NCBI GenBank assembly: GCA_031255615.1
Contig: JAIRSD010000088.1
Location: forward strand, 1 to 35,201
Length of the DNA: 35,201 bases
Direction: 5' to 3'
Source of the DNA: Treponema sp.
Lineage (GTDB): Bacteria > Spirochaetota > Spirochaetia > Treponematales > Breznakiellaceae
A program made the translations under genes and the position numbers. Of the stretch, positions 32,194 through 35,201 are shown piece by piece. The notes beneath the pieces were generated by a model. It saw only the letters and a program-made list of their open reading frames with translations. It did not search any database and was not told the DNA's origin. The number at the start of each line of letters is the position of its first letter. Position 1 is the first letter of the stretch.

Positions 32194-33297
32194 ATGGCAA
32201 AAATACCGGTGGGCGTGTTAGGCGCTACAGGCATGGTGGGGCAGCAGTACCTGGCCCTGCTGGCGAATCATCCCTGGTTCGAAGTCCGCTATGTGGCGGC
32301 CTCTCCCCGGAGCGCCGGGAAAAAATATAAAGACGCCGTAGCCGGGCGCTGGAATGCCGGCGGGGGGGAACCCGGTCCGGGGGTGTGGGATCTGACGGTG
32401 GGGGACGCCAACGATCTGTCCCAGGCCAAAAGCCAGGCCGGGGCGGGGAACTGCGCCTTCCTTTTCTCGGCCCTGGAAATGGGGAAGGAGGAGATCCGCG
32501 ATCTGGAGGAGCGCTACGCGGCCGCGGGGTTCCCGGTGATTTCCAACGCCGCCGCCCATCGCTGGACCGCCGATGTACCCATGCTTATTGCCGAGGTGAA
32601 TCCCGGCCACACGGATATTATTCCCTTCCAGAAAAAACGGCGGGGTTGGGACCGGGGCTTTATCGCGGTAAAGCCCAACTGTTCCATCCAGAGCTACACT
32701 ACCCCGGTCTACGCCCTTATGCGGGCGGGCTATGAGATCACGCGGATCATCGTCTCGACCCTCCAGGCGGTGTCGGGGGCGGGGTATCCCGGGCCGGCCA
32801 GCCTGGATATGGTGGATAACATTGTCCCCTATATCGGCGGGGAGGAGGAGAAGTCGGAGCAGGAACCCCTGAAGATTCTGGGGGACCTCCGGGAAGGGGC
32901 CCTCGTCAAAAGGGAACTGCCCAGGATCGCGGCCCACTGCAACCGGGTCGCCGTGGTGGACGGCCATACCGCCTGCGTAAGCCTGGAATTTGGGGAGAAG
33001 AAGCCCGGCATAGACGAGGTAAAGCGGATATGGACGGAATTCCGCTCCCTGCCCCAGGAACTTAACCTTCCCCTGGCCCCCCTGCGGCCCATCATTGTCC
33101 GGGAGGAGGAGGACCGGCCCCAGCCCCGGAAAGACCGGAACGCGGACAAGGGCATGGCGGTGACGGTAGGCCGGATCCGGCCCTGCCCTGTTTTTGATCT
33201 CCGTTTTGTGGGGCTTTCCCACAACACCGTCCGGGGCGCCGCCGGGGGGGGGATCCTCAACGCGGAACTGTTGAAACACCAGGGCTACATCAGTTAA
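32194..33297 (+). CDS. asd: Aspartate-semialdehyde dehydrogenase (archaeal/fungal-type)
   Basis: Reduces aspartyl phosphate to aspartate semialdehyde, the step between LysC and DapA; 367 residues. The NADP loop is GVLGATGMVGQQY (7-19). Catalytic Cys163 is in KPNCSIQSY, and His258 is in VVDGHTACVSLEF. SGAGYPG (194-200) and the length match the archaeal/fungal branch more than the E. coli branch. ATG 32194 has GGAGG at good spacing. TACAAT about 23 bases upstream may be a -10 box, but its -35 is poor. The gene stands alone, separated from lysC-dapB-dapA by the sugar operon. Its last 8 bases overlap the end of the convergent ABC-F gene. Confidence 0.94.
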   Translation: MAKIPVGVLGATGMVGQQYLALLANHPWFEVRYVAASPRSAGKKYKDAVAGRWNAGGGEPGPGVWDLTVGDANDLSQAKSQAGAGNCAFLFSALEMGKEEIRDLEERYAAAGFPVISNAAAHRWTADVPMLIAEVNPGHTDIIPFQKKRRGWDRGFIAVKPNCSIQSYTTPVYALMRAGYEITRIIVSTLQAVSGAGYPGPASLDMVDNIVPYIGGEEEKSEQEPLKILGDLREGALVKRELPRIAAHCNRVAVVDGHTACVSLEFGEKKPGIDEVKRIWTEFRSLPQELNLPLAPLRPIIVREEEDRPQPRKDRNADKGMAVTVGRIRPCPVFDLRFVGLSHNTVRGAAGGGILNAELLKHQGYIS

Positions 33298-34762
33298 GCA
33301 GCTCCAGGGCGCCGTCCCGAAGGGCCCATTCCGTATGGGTTAAGCCGGAGAGGAAGGATTCGTCGTGGCTTACCAGGAGCAGGGCGCAGGAAACCTGGGC
33401 CAGGGTTTCTTCCAGAAGCCGGACGGACCGCAGATCCAGGTGGTTGGTCGGTTCGTCCATGGCGATCAGGGCGGGGCCGCTGAAGACTCCCCGGGCGATG
33501 AGGAGTTTCCGGGTCTCCCCCGGACTGGGCTGCCGGGACTGGAGCAGCAGCCGGGGGTCCGATCCCAGCCGGGAAAAGCGGGAAAGTATTTCCCCCCGGT
33601 TCTTTTCGCTTTCCCCCTCCAGCTCCCTGAGCGCATCCTCCCCTTCCCGGGCGCTTATCTCCTGGGGGATGTAGAGGACCCGCAGCCGGGAAGGGAGGCG
33701 CCCCAGGATATGGCGCAGCAGGGTCGATTTCCCGGCCCCGTTCGGTCCGGTCAGGGCGATTCGCCCGTCGGGGGGGATCAGAAGTTCGGGGAAGGAGAGG
33801 AACCGGCCTCCCCCCAGGGGGATGCTTCCCGGGGGGAGGAGGCAGAGCCGGTCCATCTTCGCCCGGAAGGTTTCCAGGCTTATCCCCTCCTTGCGCTCCC
33901 GGGGGGCGGAGATTTTTTCTATCCGATCATCCAGCCGGTCCAGGCGTTTTTCCATGCGTTTATACTGATCCGCCCCGGTCCTGTCCTTGCCGGAAAGACG
34001 GGCCAGGTTGATCTTCCCCCTGCCGGCGCTGTCCTTTGGGTCCAGATGTTTCTTGGAGAAACGGTTTTTGGAGCCCTCCACCACCCGCCGCCGGGAGTCG
34101 GCCTCCGCGGAGAGCCGTTCCCGCTCGCCGAAAAGCTGTTTCCGCAGACGCCGGGCCTCCAGGGCTTCGCGCTCCTCCTCGGCAAGCCCGTGGGAAAGGC
34201 CGCCGGGCCGGAGGATCCCCCTTCCCTGGCGGATAAAAAGGCAGGCGCCGCAGAGATTGTCCAGGAGGCCGCGGTCGTGGCTTACCAGCAGCCCGACGCC
34301 GGAGTAGGACTCCAGGGCGGCGGCGATGAGCGCCCGGGTATCCCGGTCCAGGTGGTTGGTCGGTTCGTCCACCGCCAGCAGCTCCGGCTGCCGCCAAAGG
34401 GCGATTCCCAACTGCAGCCGCTTGCGCTCCCCGTGGCTCAGAGTCTCCCAGCGGTAGGGCCAATCGGCCCCTATCCCCAACCGGGACATGAGCCGCCCCG
34501 CCCCGCGGTCGTAGAAAAAATCTTCCCACTGGGCAGGCAGGTCGTCGGTGCGCTGGGGGCAGTAAAGCCCGCCGCCGCCGGAAATTTTGCCCCCCTGGGC
34601 CTCCAGAAGCCCCGCGGCAAGCAGGAGAAAGGTGGTTTTTCCCGCGCCGTTGTCGCCGGCAACGCCGGTCCAGCCGGGGGAGAACTCCGCCGAAAGCCCC
34701 GCCAGCACCGGGGCGGCGGATGAAGGATAGGAAAAGTAAACGGATGTAAAAGATAGGGCCAT
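33290..34762 (-). CDS. ABC-F family ATPase (ribosome-associated, possible antibiotic protection)
   Basis: Soluble protein with two fused ABC domains and no membrane segment, 490 residues. Domain 1: Walker A GDNGAGKTT (36-44), signature LSHGERKRLQLG (108-119), Walker B LLAVDEPTNHLD. A charged linker (about 185-300; SKNRFSKKHLDPKDSAGRGK) is the arm that enters the ribosome in ABC-F proteins. Domain 2: Walker A GPNGAGKST (339-347), signature PSPGETRKLLIA, where the usual LSGG is PSPG, and Walker B LIAMDEPTNHLD. Family roles are translation factor or ribosome protection against antibiotics; sequence alone cannot decide. ATG 34762 has GGAGGT ahead, and the first Gs of that site sit in a small hairpin. 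Confidence 0.9.
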   Translation of the reverse strand: MALSFTSVYFSYPSSAAPVLAGLSAEFSPGWTGVAGDNGAGKTTFLLLAAGLLEAQGGKISGGGGLYCPQRTDDLPAQWEDFFYDRGAGRLMSRLGIGADWPYRWETLSHGERKRLQLGIALWRQPELLAVDEPTNHLDRDTRALIAAALESYSGVGLLVSHDRGLLDNLCGACLFIRQGRGILRPGGLSHGLAEEEREALEARRLRKQLFGERERLSAEADSRRRVVEGSKNRFSKKHLDPKDSAGRGKINLARLSGKDRTGADQYKRMEKRLDRLDDRIEKISAPRERKEGISLETFRAKMDRLCLLPPGSIPLGGGRFLSFPELLIPPDGRIALTGPNGAGKSTLLRHILGRLPSRLRVLYIPQEISAREGEDALRELEGESEKNRGEILSRFSRLGSDPRLLLQSRQPSPGETRKLLIARGVFSGPALIAMDEPTNHLDLRSVRLLEETLAQVSCALLLVSHDESFLSGLTHTEWALRDGALELLN

Positions 34763-34765
34763 GGG

Positions 34766-34897
34766 ACCTCCGCTATCGCGGCGCAGCCCGGCTTACACGG
34801 CAGGCGAAGATTTAAACCGGGATGTAGGGAACAATACAGAGGCCGCGCCGCACGGGGAAATTTCGGCTCCCCCGTTTCCAGCCAGACTGTATTATTC
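34766..34897 (-). promoter_or_regulatory. Possible structured leader of the ABC-F gene
   Basis: On the minus strand, an imperfect inverted repeat GAATAATACAG / CTGTATTGTTC (plus-strand arms 34887-34897 and 34829-34839, 10 of 11 pairs) lies upstream. A small CCGC-GATA-GCGG hairpin (34781-34770) overlaps the start of the ribosome site. Short reading frames of about 13 codons run through the region, but none has a clear ribosome site. Many ABC-F resistance genes are controlled by leader attenuation, so this is worth noting. No T-run terminator is seen. The rest of 34763-35106 holds no gene that I can support. Confidence 0.3.
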
Positions 34898-35064
34898 TCT
34901 GTACATGCCGGTCCCCCGCCCGCCGGGCTTTCCCGCCGCGTCCGCCTTGGGAGGCCCTAAAAATCGCTAAATGATGAAGATAATCGTCAAATTGAAGGAA
35001 TCAATCCAACGGAATCGTTGTAACCGGAGGACGGCGTTCTGTCAAGGGACCGCGCGGCGATTCC

Positions 35065-35201
35065 CAGGGCAACCGCATTATAAAACCGCTCAAGAAAAAG
35101 GAGAACATGACGACAGGGAGGGGAGGGAGGGGAATCATGGATATCCGAACCAGTCTGTCAATTATCCCGGACCCGCGGATTGAGCGGTGTAAAAAGCATC
35201 T
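35065..35201 (+). mobile_element. Left part of a putative ISAs1-type insertion sequence
   Basis: Inferred from the transposase start at 35107 and from the CAGGGC string about 40 bases upstream. The true boundary and the other end cannot be seen in this window. Confidence 0.4.
35107..35201 (+). CDS. ISAs1-family transposase, 5' end only (cut by window edge)
   Basis: Two in-frame ATG codons are possible. ATG 35107 has a strong ribosome site (AAAGGAG, spacing 5), and ATG 35137 begins the recognisable part. From there it reads SLSIIPDPRIERCKKH, which matches the start of ISAs1/H-repeat-type transposases (pattern SIIPDPR...KH before the DILFIALCAV helix). The catalytic part is outside the window, so intactness cannot be judged. 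A possible left end of the element is the CAGGGC at 35065, a guess based on ISAs1 ends often starting CAGGG; the right end and target duplication are not visible. Confidence 0.65.
   Translation, partial: MTTGRGGRGIMDIRTSLSIIPDPRIERCKKH

Noticed and set aside
31535..32200. Possible 222-residue extension of the MFS protein, and several open frames over repeat E
   Set aside because: The region is repeat E with hairpins and a promoter; the translations are Ala/Arg/Pro-rich and open in several frames at once.
34971..35183. 70-codon plus-strand open frame
   Set aside because: Overlaps the better supported transposase start in another frame; no recognisable features.

Overview
This window is GC-rich bacterial DNA, gene-dense, with long one-direction gene runs. 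The best guess is a spirochaete of the Treponema type. The strongest clue is the order cheA - cheW/cheR fusion - cheX, as in Treponema pallidum. A YitT-family membrane protein, a BspA/TpLRR-type surface protein and an RNB nuclease fit that guess. The genus is an inference; no rRNA or other phylogenetic marker is present.

Layout. (1) 1-6563, plus strand: a repeat element, then an oligopeptide/dipeptide-type ABC importer (binding protein, two permeases, two ATPases) with a tandem HD-GYP protein in the same run. (2) 6584-14252: a minus-strand amidohydrolase, divergent from a plus-strand addB-addA-like pair for double-strand-break processing. (3) 14253-16372: a repeat element, then on the minus strand a YitT-like membrane protein, a 22-residue leucine-rich-repeat secreted protein, a terminator and tRNA-Val(GAC). 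(4) 16427-20637, minus strand: cheX, cheW-cheR fusion, cheA. (5) 20638-23849: a repeat element, an RNB-domain ribonuclease, an XRE regulator, a divergent promoter/operator region and a small orphan gene. (6) 23850-27500: a repeat element, then lysC-dapB and dapA. (7) 27605-31534, minus strand: an MFS transporter, two paralogous sugar isomerase/epimerase-like TIM barrels and a PfkB kinase, which look like one catabolic operon. (8) 31600-35201: a large repeat element, asd, an ABC-F ATPase convergent with it, and the 5' end of an ISAs1-type transposase cut off by the window edge.

How genes work together: lysC, asd, dapA and dapB supply the first four steps from aspartate to dihydro/tetrahydrodipicolinate (lysine and diaminopimelate for the wall). 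They sit close together but are split by the sugar operon. The che genes form the kinase, coupling and phosphatase part of motility signalling; cheY is not seen here.

The most unusual signal is a family of five intergenic elements (near 20, 14300, 20900, 23950 and 32000). They share short exact linkers (TTGGGCGCA, CCGGGCTATCCGCTC, CTATCCCTTGCGC) separated by strong hairpins whose stem sequences differ from copy to copy while pairing is kept. This looks like a modular hairpin-cassette repeat. I do not recognise it as a named family, but no database search was possible.
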